From Symsagittifera roscoffensis (Eukaryota > Xenacoelomorpha > Acoela > Convolutidae): a stretch of DNA of 64,000 bases. Made by a program: the position numbers and the translations under genes. Shown here in pieces: positions 42,359-53,696 of this stretch; positions within the stretch are counted from its first letter, which is position 1, and each line of letters begins with the position of its first letter. Below the pieces are notes generated by a model. It worked only from the letters and a program-made list of their open reading frames with translations, made no database searches and was not told the origin of the DNA. The stretch is taken from the NCBI RefSeq assembly GCF_963678635.1, contig NC_087066.1:30013301-30077300 (forward strand). Direction: 5' to 3'.

Positions 42359-44640
42359 TGTTTCAATTATTGATACTGTTATAAATGGGCTGGAGATTAA
42401 TAAAAACAAGTGGTCAATAGAGAGAGATGAGAGAGATATGAAGTCTATTCAAAGGTGGCGAAATGATAAACAGTTGATATTGGTTTAATGTCACTTAGTC
42501 TTAAAGAAATTAATTGGACTTCAGCCTAGGATTTCAGTTTATTATTTCAGCGGTTGGATGCGTAAACAGATAAACTTTACAGAGTAAACTGTTGGTGAAA
42601 GTCTTCGCATTTGGCCGCAATGTTAATTTCAGAGTTTGATATTTTGAGAAAAGACAATAATATAGTCAGTCAATTCTACAGACGAATCGAATGAACTTTT
42701 TCTCTTTTTCACAGAAACTGGTTCTATGTTGCATATTTATTAAATCTTTTCACTGTGTTGATGTAATATAATGAGTTTTTGTATCATGTAGTTTTCTGTA
42801 ATATAATTTGCTGTTGTAGCATGTAGTTTTCTGTATCTTTTTTGTTAGAATCTGCAGAAACAAGTTTGAATTGAGCTCTGCAAGTGAGTTATCGCTGATA
42901 TCCGAGAGGTCACGACTGTCAAAATGGTAGCTCGAATTGAACAAGAAAAGTAGTAATATATGATCGAATGAAGTTGTTACGTCACAGTTTCAATTTCTAT
43001 CCACATGAAAGAGTTCAAATAACAGGGAATTGGAATTCGAATCAACTTGAAAGGTTATTTTGACGGCGACATTTGCAGTAAAATAAAGGACACTGGACCT
43101 GTTTTAAGCTAATATTTCTTTCAATAACATTCGGAAATAGCTCAAAATTAACGGTCCAGTGATATAAATGAAGTCTGTTTCTGAAGTCCTGGACAATAAA
43201 TTCGTTATTTCTTCGAAGCCTTCAAAAAGCAGAATTTCTTTTATTTTACTTCAAGTAGTTTTTTTTGGTTAATTTATGTTTTTCTTGTTACTTACTGGAA
43301 ATGAGATTAGTTGTATGTTCTGCGGGAATAAAACGTAAGGAAACAAAAAACGTAAGGAAAAAAGATGGGCTAAAAGGTTCAATTTCCAATCTACTTGAAA
43401 TTGTGATTGTTTTTCTGTTTTTTTGCGAATTGGATGAGTTCCGTGGTAATACTAATACTGTGTGTGGTAGAATAAGAATTGCAATGGATGTATTCAATGA
43501 AAATGAGTAAATGCGGTCGCATTTTCATTACACTCCTATGTCTTAATCTCTTACGTCACCTACCGCCCTCCAGGCTCCTCTTTCTATGCTGAAAACTACT
43601 TCAATCGCGCTTTTCAGTCTAGACATTCAAAAATTGAACTTGCTTCTAATTGCATAAAGAAAGCGTAAAATAAGTAATTGATATTCTTGCATTTAAAAGT
43701 AATCTGGTTATTCTGCTTTTTTGTCAAAAACGATTGGTGTTTTATTAATTTACCGGCGGTCGGTTTTTGAGCTGAAGTTGTGTAATTTGTGTTTGTTTTA
43801 ACCCTTTCGATGGTCGGTTTTTGTGTCAAAAATTGTATTTTGCTGTTTTGTTGCTTTTTTTCTTTTTAAGAATTTGATTCCATGAATAAGATTTCTGGAG
43901 TGAAAGTGGATCTATTGCTGTCGATGCGTGAAAGCATACAAGTAGAGTGAGTGCTAGGAATGAGGTAATTTTTCAGAGGTAAAAAGTGGTTAAATCCAAT
44001 TTCGATCTGCTGTAATCCTCAACAGGATGTTTTCTCCCTCGGCATCAAATTGATTGCAAATCAATCGATCTTGTTAAAAGCTTTTTTTGTTTTGAAAATT
44101 CATCTCTCTTTTTTTGCTGATTTATGTTTGTGTTCATCCAAGGAATATAAATAAACCATCTGCTATGTTTTTGTACTCCACATAAAACATTGTTTTATGC
44201 TTCATTTTTGTGAGCACTTGAGTGTAGTTTGTTCTCAACGCTGCAAGAGATGGTCATGAAGTGCTCTGATGCTGAATTTGAGAACTTTCGTTGATAAAAC
44301 GCGACGAAATCTGCGGTGCCATTGCCAAGAGTGGGGCTGCGGTGGCAATGATAGTCGGTTTTAATGATTTTCACTCTTGTATATGTTGGTAAATTTGATT
44401 AAAGTTTTGAATGTGAAATAAACATAAATTTTTCTAAAGGGTTAATTATTTAAAACGTGTATTTATGCTTGCAGAAGATTTTTTCGTCATAATTGCAATT
44501 CAAATGAAAAATGGTGAATTGGGCAATTGCAGAAAATGACTCTTATTGAGTCTTACTTCAATGAGCTTGAAGTCTTATTTTTTTTGTTTGAAACTCAAAA
44601 ATCAGACATTTAAATAAAAATGAGTTTCTCGAGTTCATTG
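42359..44640 (+). other. Intron 13 segment, nothing supported
   Basis: AT-rich sequence. Any promoter of the nested minus-strand gene should lie at its left edge, but I see no clear TATA box. Confidence 0.4.
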
Positions 44641-44644
44641 CACT

Positions 44645-45240
44645 TGCGAAAGCAAGTGTCTTGTAATCATGAACTAGACTTTTTCCCGCAAACAACTTTT
44701 CTTACCCATTTGTATGAAATTGATGTTGCGTTGTTATCGAACTTTAGCAACTTTTAGGCGCCTTCCCACTTAATCTGGAGGTAATGCACTTACCTGTTTA
44801 CCCTATGGTCCGGGGTTCGAGGGTTTTTTCAGTGATTGGTAAACTTTTTTCCCGGGAAAAATTGAATAGTTTGACTATTGTTTGCCGACTTCTGATTTTT
44901 GGCTTAGCTGCCACACCGCAGATTTTTTTGCGCATAAGGCAGTTTTCATTTTAGTTTTTAACGTTGATTAACTCCTATCGTTCCTAATTTGCTAACCCTG
45001 ACTGCTAGATTTTTCCAATCAATCATCTTTTTGAATCAATCAGGTTGGTTGGAATAAAAATTTAAAATACTTTTTTTGCTCAAAATTTTTATGACAATTT
45101 CCTTTCCATTTTTTCCCGGTAAAATTTGAATTGTCGGAAATTTCTTTTTCTGCTCAAGTTTTGTCGGCTTTGTTGTCACATCACGCAATTTGCCTGTGCT
45201 GTTAGCAACTGTGCTGTTGCAAGTGTTGTTCAATGTAGTT
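44645..45240 (+). repeat. Composite repeat with tRNA-like core (family E)
   Basis: CTTGCGAAAGCAAG hairpin (44644-44657), GAACTAGACTTTTTCCCGC, a tRNA-like block with GTCCGGGGTTCGAGGG (44810-44825), then GTTGTCACATCACGCAATTT (45170-45190) and TTGCAAGTGTTGTT. The module order matches 6395 and 20533, with a possible internal duplication. Confidence 0.55.
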
Positions 45241-46151
45241 TCAGGGGGACTTGAAAATTACAAAAACATATATTTATAAAATCTTTTTTTTTTCGGCTCA
45301 ATTTGTTTCTACTACCTCAAGGAAAACTCGTATATGGTTAAGAGTAGTTTCATATTGAAGCTATTTTAGTCATGATTTGGCTTGTTAAAAATTTCAAAAA
45401 TTTCTCTTGTGTTTTCGTTTTTTTAAATTAGTGGAAATTCGATAAGAAGCTGGTCTCCTAGTTGCAACGTTAATTTAATTATAGTTACCAATATTTCTTG
45501 TATTTTGTCCTAATTGAATGGCCACTTCTAGAAAATATCATTAAATTTGGACAAAAAATTGCAAATTTTTTTTTAGTCGATGAATGTAGTGAAGACTATT
45601 ATATAGGTCGTGACGATTTTTTTTTCGTTTTTTGTTTCAGGAAAAGTCTTAAAACTTGTTCACGGTAAAATTTCTTTTCATGTTCAGTTCATTACTTTTA
45701 ATAAAAGGAACGCGAACTCAACTATCGAACAGCCAAAGTGTAAAGGTCGCGAAAAACGTGATGAACTTAGTTTCGAAAGTAGATTTTCATTGTTACCCTT
45801 GCGATAAGCAAGGTGTTGCAATAGAGTACTAGACTTTTCCCGTAAATAACTTTGTTCACCGGACTAATCTACACTCATTCATCTACTTGCTTTATTATAA
45901 AGTCAATTTCAATCAACCATCCGGCCCATTTGGCGTAGAGGTAGGTAACACACCTGCTTGAGACGGAAAATTTTTTAATCTTTCAAGGCCTATTTACACA
46001 ATGTTGTATTTTCCTGCATCTTAAAGCGCTTTTGGCTGTTCGTGTGAGCAATTTGCAGCTTTGTTTCTGTGTTAAAATAATTCTTTTTTTCAACTTGTTT
46101 TTAAAAAAATTATGATGATTAATAGTGGCCCTTAATTATGTCTTTTTACAG
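45241..46151 (+). repeat. Family D fragment and a second tRNA-like repeat before exon 14
   Basis: Family D body at 45690-45790 (CTCAACTATCGAACAGCCAA). It is followed without gap by a family E module (TTACCCTTGCGATAAGCAAG, 45793) and a tRNA-like TTTGGCGTAGAGGTAGGTAA (45929-45948). The rest runs to the exon 14 acceptor. Confidence 0.5.
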
Positions 46152-47018
46152 TTACGAGAAACTCAATCTTGCGCTTCACTGGCTACCAGCAAAGCCCTCA
46201 TCAAACTCGCAGTTTCGCTTCTGACGAAATCTCCCCACGCACACATCGGATGTGTTGCACAATACATTGCCAGTCTGCTCTATTTATCAAACAACTCCCC
46301 AAATGAACAATCACTCACAGAAAACTCCATAGAACAGAAATTGGTACTGTTGCGTAATCATTCCTTGTACTGTCTGATTAGCGAAGCCTTTTCATTGGAT
46401 GGATCGAAATTGAACACCTCGTTTTGCTCAATGGTCCAGGAAGCTATTGGCTTCGACTGGATCTTATTATTTTTATGCGATCCAAAAATTCACGAAAGTA
46501 CAGTAGTCGCAGCTTTCAGACTTCTAGTAATAATTTTACTGAGCCCGACAGGCATGAGTAATTTCAAACATGGAAGTTATAATGGTAACTGGTTGAGCAT
46601 TACTAACTCAGCCTTGCAACATCCATACTCGAATAAACCTCTATCGCATTTCGATCCTCAGAGTTCATCTCATGTAACAGTAAGCCGACAGCAATCATTG
46701 GCGGCCATGGGAATTGTAAATACAAATTCTGGCAATGCAAATGGTAACTCGGATGTTATAACCCCTGCTTCGTCAAAAGGTGCTGCCGCAGATACGAGAA
46801 CTGAATCGATAGATGAAAACTTGTGTGTCGGAGGAGCTTCAGCTTCGGCTCATGCGAAACAGAATGGGTTCCGACCGGCTTTTTGCGCAGTTAACGGCTT
46901 CGATGCACTCCAATATTGTATGGCTCATCATACTCACGTGACGCAACTGTACTACTTGTTGTTTGCATTGACGCTATCGAAGATTCCTATCAGAGATCCA
47001 CCAGGACCCAGCGTACAG
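46152..47018 (+). CDS. WDFY3: WDFY3 exon 14 of window
   Basis: Residues 1500-1788. EAIGFDWILLFLCDPKIHES matches human KTLGFDWIMMFMEEHLHST. VVAAFRLLVIILLSP matches VTAAMRILVVLLSN, and GFDALQYCMAHHTHVTQLYY matches GFPVLQSFLPKHTNVPALYF. An Asn/Gly/Ser-rich insert of about 70 residues precedes the last block. Acceptor TTTTTACAG at 46151, donor CAG|GTAATT, phase 0 at both ends. Confidence 0.97.
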
Positions 47019-47388
47019 GTAATTTACAGTTAAAAAGTTATCTCTGAAACATATTAATGTCTAAGTATGTTTTCATTACGACTCAGTGGTCTTTTATCAT
47101 GCACTTTTAAAGAAATTCCATTCAATCAAATTTAAAAAAAAAACATTATTCTGACGTCCTCAGAAATAGCCTTTCTGCAAGTTAACGATTAATTGCTCGC
47201 GTTCATATAATTATTATAACAAGCTTACGTTCGAGTGTTTTGCTTCTTTTTATGCTTTTAAAAGCCAATGAACGTTGTTCAGACTCTTATATAGGTCGTG
47301 TTTTTTTTTTCGGGAAAAGTCTAAAATGCTTCAATAACTACAGAATGTGCATGCAAGCATATTAATGCATTTATGAATGCCATTAATA

Positions 47389-47795
47389 CAGTGCTGATTT
47401 AAATAATCCAGGCAAAATGAATAAAACTTGAAATTTAAAATGGCTTTTTCTCAAATTGGATTGATTTTAGACAAAAACTGATGAAGACCAATCTTGCTTA
47501 ACCGAATTAATATGGTGCTATTTGTTTTGCAAAATTCGGGCTCAAAAATTTACCCCAAAAATTATCATTTTTGGCTTTGTTTACTGACCAAACTATATCA
47601 ATGCAAGCCTCTCATATAGCCAAACAAAATTTAACAAGAGTGTAATCTCTAAAAGTGGGCGCAAAAGATTTTTATTTAAAAAAATTAATGTTTTACGTAA
47701 AAATGACAATTTTGGCTATTAAACGAAAATTAATGTTCATACAAAATTGAGAAAGTTATACCATTCTTAAATTTTTTTAAATTTGCTCCTCAATT
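47389..47795 (+). mobile_element. Truncated Tc1/mariner-type MITE arm
   Basis: Begins TA|CAGTGCTGATTTAAATA and tracks the left arm of the 13438-14155 palindrome (GAATTAATATGGTG, TTTGTTTTGCAAAATTCGGG). It then covers part of the centre, without the mirrored end. Confidence 0.65.
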
Positions 47796-47819
47796 ACGGA
47801 AGAAATGGCGCGTAAAAAT

Positions 47820-48075
47820 GTGATCGATATCTAGTTTCGAAGGTGGATTTTAATTTTGAGATTTCTCAGTGGAATAAATATTTAGCTAACACTCTAGCTA
47901 ACACTTCAGCTAATACTTTAGCAATTTTTTCAAATTGGGTTTATTTTATCAACAAGGGTGTATATGTATTCATTGAAATTCGAAATTTGAAGTTTTTCAA
48001 AAAAAAAATGCAGTTTTTTTTTCTGTTTCTTTGCGTTCATGGACTATTTTCCAACTGTCTATTGGCTACGTTTTA
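47820..48075 (+). repeat. Family D repeat abutting exon 15
   Basis: GTGATCGATATCTAGTTTCG (47820), the body, then TTTCTTTGCGTTCATGGACT and CCAACTGTCTATTGGCTACG (48052-48071). The exon 15 acceptor (GGGCAG, 48088) follows 17 bases later. Confidence 0.65.
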
Positions 48076-48088
48076 GTTTTCCGGGCAG

Positions 48089-48259
48089 GAGCTGTGTGCT
48101 TATGCTGACTTCAGATACCCCCACTCGCACTCTCCCCAGAGAACCAACCCACAATCTCCCCCCTCTAGCAGCAGTACCACCCCCGTCTCCTCATCTGCAA
48201 ACATCCTCATCGAACCCCTTCAAGTCATCATAGTCATGCTACAACATGCAATCCACAAG
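48089..48259 (+). CDS. WDFY3: WDFY3 exon 15 of window
   Basis: Residues 1789-1845 (ELCAYADFRYPHSHS...LIEPLQVIIVMLQHAIHK). The first half is Ser/Pro-rich. The second half lies where human WDFY3 has CTEAVFLLLGMLRSML. Phase 0 on both sides. Acceptor CCGGGCAG, donor AAG|GTCAGT. Homology alone is weaker than for its neighbours; the phase fit and splice sites carry the call. Confidence 0.82.
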
Positions 48260-48614
48260 GTCAGTTGGTCACTAGTTTAACGTCTGATTTATTTGACTGT
48301 GTTTTAGCTGAAATTATTATGCAACTTTTTTTGAAAATTCTTCATATTCTCAGATGCTTTTAACTATCGGGATTTCATTTCAATGCGAGAGAAGCAAATT
48401 CACTATTTCGCGGTTTTGATATAATTTCAATATTCTGTACATATTTTCAAGAACCGGAAGACTCATTTGGATGTGTCAATTCAGACCACCCCCCTCTCTC
48501 GTGGTGTGTTAAGGTTATTGTTGTATCAATCAAATTGATTAACTTCGTTTTCTTGAATTTTATTTGGAGCTTTTAAGGCTGAGTGTTTAAAAATATTTAT
48601 AATAACGCTTTCAG
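48260..48614 (+). other. Intron 15, nothing further seen
   Basis: AT-rich intron ending CGCTTTCAG, without recognised repeats. Confidence 0.5.
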
Positions 48615-48743
48615 GTTGAAATTGGGGCTAAAAAGACCCCTACAACCTCTGTCAGTGTCAGCGTTGGATCCCCTTTAAGGGGAGAACTCCTTGGCACTCT
48701 TGAGGAGATGCCAAATTCCGAATCTGACCGTGATGTTTTTCAG
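48615..48743 (+). CDS. WDFY3: WDFY3 exon 16 of window, 43 codons, GC-AG donor
   Basis: Residues 1846-1888, beginning VEIGAKKTPTTSVSVSVGSP and ending SESDRDVFQ. It is open over exactly 129 nt between TTTCAG (48614) and CAG|GCAAGA (48744), in phase 0 on both sides, so it inserts cleanly between exons 15 and 17. GC in place of GT with otherwise consensus-like CAG|GCAAG is the usual form of GC-AG introns. It has Ser/Thr and acidic composition with no human equivalent that I recall. It could be alternatively spliced, since skipping it keeps the frame. Confidence 0.72.
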
Positions 48744-49305
48744 GCAAGAGCTGAAGTTGGAATGCAACATGCATCGATTTGTTACTGACTCCCTTAACTT
48801 AACCTTCATAGATATTAAGATGCACTAGTTTTAGTATGTAGAAAATAGTAGTTCCCCTTAACTGTTATTTTTTTTTGTTTCGTTGATTTAATGGTCATGC
48901 TGCTTTTTTTCATTCCTAAATCTTTGAGTTCCTGCCTTCCTGATTTTTGTGAGCTCAGATATCGAGGAGCTGCATAATCATTATATCATTGTGGGTGTTT
49001 TTCGTATTTGCGACACGGAATTTTGTCTGAACTCCTGGATCAAAATTTTTGTGAATAAGACTAATTATCAAATGAGTACAATAGCTTTTTGTCCTACAGA
49101 CAACAATTAAAATTATCATCAGTTTCAGTGAAATGCAGCTAAATTAGTTCCAGATTGATGTTTTTTCCCTTGCTCGAGACCTTGCGCACAGTTTAACGCT
49201 AGAAGATAGTATTAATTGTTGTTATACAGTTGTTGTGTTTATCCGTTGGCCCCCAAAATTATTGTAGTTTTTGAGCCACAAAATATTGTTTTTGCTAATT
49301 TTCAG
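48744..49305 (+). other. Intron 16 (GC-AG), nothing further seen
   Basis: AT-rich intron ending AATTTTCAG, with no repeats or RNA genes recognised. Confidence 0.5.
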
Positions 49306-50084
49306 CTATCAGTGGAAGAGCGAAGCAGGCGCGAAAGCGACTCTGAGATCTCTAACACTCTCACTGGCTCTACGTCAATCACAAACATCATAGACAGTCT
49401 CTTGCAACTCCTCCAGTCTCTAAACCACGCCAGTGTGGTCCAGTTCTTCACAGCACCAGTTCTAAACTGCATAACAGGAGTTCTATTCCCGCCTAACATC
49501 TCCTACAATCAGTGCGCGAACCAGAGAGTCAAACAGAATCTCCTGGACCTGCTGTGTGGCATCGTGATTCAAAGTACACTCTACCCTTTGCCACAGAAAT
49601 CATTGCCAGTGTTCGACATAATTCTGGACTCGTGTCCGATTTTCAACGAAGGTAGTACAGAAGTGCAATCAAGCGCAACAAGTACGACAGGTGATCGATG
49701 TTCGAGGCGGTCGAAGCTGGAAAAGAAACAGTTCACGACTGATATAACCCATCATGTCATGGATTACGTAATTAAGGCGGAAATAATGAACCCAACTGCG
49801 GCTGCTTTGCCGTTCACGCCTGGAGGTAACCAACAACACATTCCGAGTCATTTAGTTTATCTTTGCAACAGATTTGTTGACCTCATGTGGCAAGAAATGT
49901 TGAACAAAACACCCTCAGAAGTGATCGAGTTTCTCTGTCGGCTAATTCAACAGTCGGACTTCGGGGCTTCTCAATCAGAGATTGGTTTCTACTCGGCTTT
50001 GAATAGAGTGTTGATATACGATTTGACGAAACTGCCAAATGACCAGCTGTTAGACCAGATGGGGACTCTCGAGTGTTTCAGAAA
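49306..50084 (+). CDS. WDFY3: WDFY3 exon 17 of window
   Basis: Residues 1889-2147. LLQLLQSLNHASVVQFFTAP, TGVLFPPNISY and LLDLLCGIVIQ follow the human order FRYLYHNVPDLASMWMSPDF, ATVFPFNIRPY. ITHHVMDYVIKAEIMN matches ILDSVMDHLLAADVLL, and VDLMWQEMLNKTPSEVIEFL matches VDKLWQGMFNKESKLLIDFI. Donor is GAAA|GTGAGT. Confidence 0.96.
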
Positions 50085-51732
50085 GTGAGTTTTTTTGGTT
50101 TAAATATAGTGAAGGCTCTTAATTAGTTCTTGATATTTTTTGATTTTTTTCCCCACGAAAAAGCCTTAGTTTGTTCACGCTCAGTTTTGATCTTTACGTG
50201 GTTTGACTTTTGATTGCTGAATATGTTCAGTTCGTTTCCTTTACTAAAATGAAGGCAAACTCGAACTGCAAAACCATAAAAATCACGAGAAACGTGATCG
50301 ATTTCGAGTTTCGAAAGCGGGTTTTAGTCTCACATTTCCCTGTGTGTTAAACAAACGACTGATTCAGTTTTCTCAAATTGGTATATTTTTATCTAAAAAA
50401 TGTCCATCATAAATTTAGGGAATATGTTTTTTTTCTGTTTAAATCATAATTTTGAAGTTTTTTAAACAAGTCAGTATTGCTGTTTTCCTGCCATCGTTGA
50501 CACTTTTATAAACTCTCTGTTGGCTGTTTTTTTTTTCGTGAAAATCGAAAGTTCAGTACGGCTTTTCCAACATTCTGGCACAGAACTTTGTCTTCGGGTC
50601 TGTTTTGATTTTTTGAAAACGTTTTCCCGCAATAAATAAGGTACTAAATAAACTTATCGGAGTGGGTCGACTGATAAATCATATGAAAACAGTTTCATTC
50701 GCGATTTTGTGTCGAAAAACTGGTTTTATGTTTTGACAAATTACATTATCTTGTAGCAACTTCGAGTGAATAAAGCTAAAGAGCCGGTTTTTAATAGGAA
50801 TATAAAATTATTTAAGACGTGAAAATGTTGTTTTACTGCAGCAAAATAAGCAAGGATGTTGCGAACGGATATCCTATAAATAGTTCACTAGATGACTGAA
50901 ATTGGTGGTCTGCCCTTAAACTAGTTTGCTCAAATTGAGTTAATTTTATCAAAAAATGTCAACCATGAATCTTTTACGCTTGGGATTAGTAAGCCTTATC
51001 AAATCGGAATATAGACTTTTTTTGAATTAACAACTAGTTAACAAAATCGGTAGAATCACTTATGATGCTGCTCTGCTGCTGACATGCTCAATTTCATGAA
51101 AATTCAAGTTTAATCAAGTGGTACTGTTGGATATAAATTTTGAGCATGAAAAATTTCATTTTAAATTCCAAATACCTCGGTTTCATAGTTTCTTTTAGCG
51201 CCTTTCTTGGAAATATATGTTTTTTTTTAAAACTTTTTATTGACTTTCTTTTGAAGAATACTGAGGTCGAATATGCCGAATTTACTTTGACTATCAATCA
51301 TGCATAAGTTCTAGGCTTTAGTTCAGATCCTCTGATTACACCACGGGGAAAATTTACACAATTTCGAAATTATTTTTATGGTCGGAATTTTCTGTTTTTT
51401 GACCTAACAAAGCTTATGAAACTTAGCAAAAAAAAGCTTTTTTCTTGTCAATGGATGTAAAAATAAGTCCTGTATATTGGGTAGCTGGAATATTAATGTG
51501 AGAATGACGCTGATTGTGGGAATTGTAAATGGATTAGATCGCGAACATTCACTAGACACTTCTGAACCATTAACTACATGGATTTTGTTCAAAACGCTAA
51601 ATTGTTAATCTTCGGAGAATTATTTATTTTTGAAAGCCGTGAAGTTGAGTGAGTTTTGCACGTTGGGAAAAGTGTTTCCAATCTTGATTACATGTAAATG
51701 GCCATGCAACTTATGTGATTTGTTTTCTTCAG
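50085..51732 (+). repeat. Intron 17 with family D and family E fragments
   Basis: Family D body and end at 50220-50530 (AACGTGATCGATTTCGAG, CTCTCTGTTGGCTG). A family E-like module is at about 50985-51050 (TTATCAAATCGGAATATAGA). The remainder is AT-rich. Confidence 0.45.
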
Positions 51733-52482
51733 GTACGTAGGCAAGCGAAAGTACATATTTGCTCCTCAAAACAACGACCTGAATTTCCTCGGAGCCTTGT
51801 GTTGCAAAATATTTAGCGTCGTAAGTTCGAGTAGGAACGCAAGTAATCGCGAATTTGTTCTGACCGGCTGCCAAAGGCTTTGGGACACGATCATAGACAA
51901 GAAAAAAGACCAAATTGAGAACATTTTCCGAGTGAATTTGCCTCAGGGATCAACTCGGGTTGATGTCTCGACTTTCGCTGACAAATTTAGGGAACCATCG
52001 CTGAAGTATTGGGTGAATTTTGTCAAAGACGAAACGGAACGAACTCAACAAGATACGTTCGCTCTCTACGCGCAATTAAACCAGTCAAAGATCTCAAGAT
52101 GGGGAGGCAGTTTCACTAAAGGATTCGCAAGTTTCACCTCTAAGGGGTCAATCAAACAATCAGGGTCAGCTGTCAAAACTAGTTCACGTGTTCCAGTTGA
52201 CCTTGCCGTACACCACTGGGTTAATAGTCACGCGCCTCTGGGTGCCGAAAACATCTCATCTGTGCAGTTACACCTGGAACAGCTGAAGAAGAATTTAGTG
52301 GAGGCAACTCCTGTCGATGAGATTATGAGTAATGGGTCGACGTTGCTGAGCGAGCGAGGCATTTGGGGCCCAATGCATGCAAGTAGATTCGATAAGTGGA
52401 CCCTGGATATGACTGAGGGGCCGTGCAGGATGAGAAAGCGTATGAAACCCCATAAGAACTTCTACACTTTGTTCCCCTACAG
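51733..52482 (+). CDS. WDFY3: WDFY3 exon 18 of window
   Basis: Residues 2148-2397. LLSERGIWGPMHASRFDKWT then LDMTEGPCRMRKRM is almost the human LLRERGLWGPPIGSHLDKWM / LEMTEGPCRMRKKM, one of the most conserved BEACH-upstream motifs. Acceptor TTCTTCAG at 51732, donor TACAG|GTAATA. Confidence 0.97.
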
Positions 52483-52685
52483 GTAATAAGACTATTTGTA
52501 GCATAATTCAGGGATCTATGACGCTTTGAAGTATCTCAAACTAAAATTCCATTAGTGATTGAGTTGCACTAAAATTACCGATTAAGTATTTCAATTTTAC
52601 TGTGGTTCACTAAACCTGGAGGCGTTTCAGTCGCATATATATTTTTGCTCTAATAAATTTTGAAGCAATATCTGCATTTTTTTAG

Positions 52686-53569
52686 GCATGAACAAGAGCA
52701 AAACAAATTTTCAACGCGCAAAAGAGCACCTAGTTCAGCCGACAGCAAACACTTCTATGCCAAACATGGTCTACTTCTGAAGAGAACGTCTTCAGTTCCT
52801 GTGACTCAAAGCACGCCGAGGCTAACTCAAAACACTCTAAGGTCTCAAAACACAGTCGATGTTGTAAGTACAACACCTCTATTGTCAAGAAAGAGAGTAG
52901 AATCTGAAAACCTAGGCAGTGCACTCAGAAACAGTCAAATTGAAGAAGAACAAGATATTGCAACCCTTGAGGTCCCGAACGAAGAGTTTGATGAAGTTAA
53001 TGATACGAACGCAGCAGGTCAAGAAGAACTGGAATTACAGGCGAGTATAAGGGAAATGCAGTTGACATCTTCAGAAAGTTACCGCCAAATAGCTGAAGAG
53101 AACGAAACAGAGCCGAATGTTCTGGGAACTCTAGAGGAGCACGCTGTTTCAGACACAGGAGACAGTGGTAGCGATCAATATCCGACTACAGGTCATCGGA
53201 GAAGTGACTCAGAAACAGTTCAAACAACTAATGTAACCCGAACAGATTCAGTACCAAAGATGCGAACTCTCTCGACAACTTCCTCGGCCGGGGGAGCACA
53301 ACAGAGTAGCGGTAGGCTTGACTCAACTTCATCCCTTGTTGACTTGAATTTAGCAGAACCGAACCAAACTAGTTGCTCGGCTCCGTCATTGTTTGCAGTC
53401 CTAGGCACTTCGGACGTGACGGCGAATTGCACCATGTGCAGGTGTGCGAGGATCCAGGGGTTGGATAATTTCGAGGGACTGATGGTGTTCTTCAGGGAAC
53501 ATTTCTACATTGTTGATGGATATACTATGTTGAATGGGGAAGTGAAAGACATCGAATTTCTCACTTCAG
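52686..53569 (+). CDS. WDFY3: WDFY3 exon 19 of window (linker and start of PH-like domain)
   Basis: Residues 2398-2692. A Ser/Thr- and acid-rich, probably disordered linker of about 240 residues is followed by TMCRCARIQGLDNFEGLMVF and FREHFYIVDGYTM. These match human MYRCARVQGLDTSEGLLLFG and KEHFYVIDGFTM, the first strands of the PH-BEACH domain. Acceptor TTTTTTAG at 52685, donor TCAG|GTACGT. Confidence 0.97.
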
Positions 53570-53696
53570 GTACGTTTTCTTCTGCCAAAATTTCAAAAAT
53601 GAGAATTCACTTATCAATGTTTTTGCAAAATTTTAAGTGTTAAGTTAATAATACTTACGATTTGTTTTTCCTCAGCTGATAATTCCCTCATTTTAG

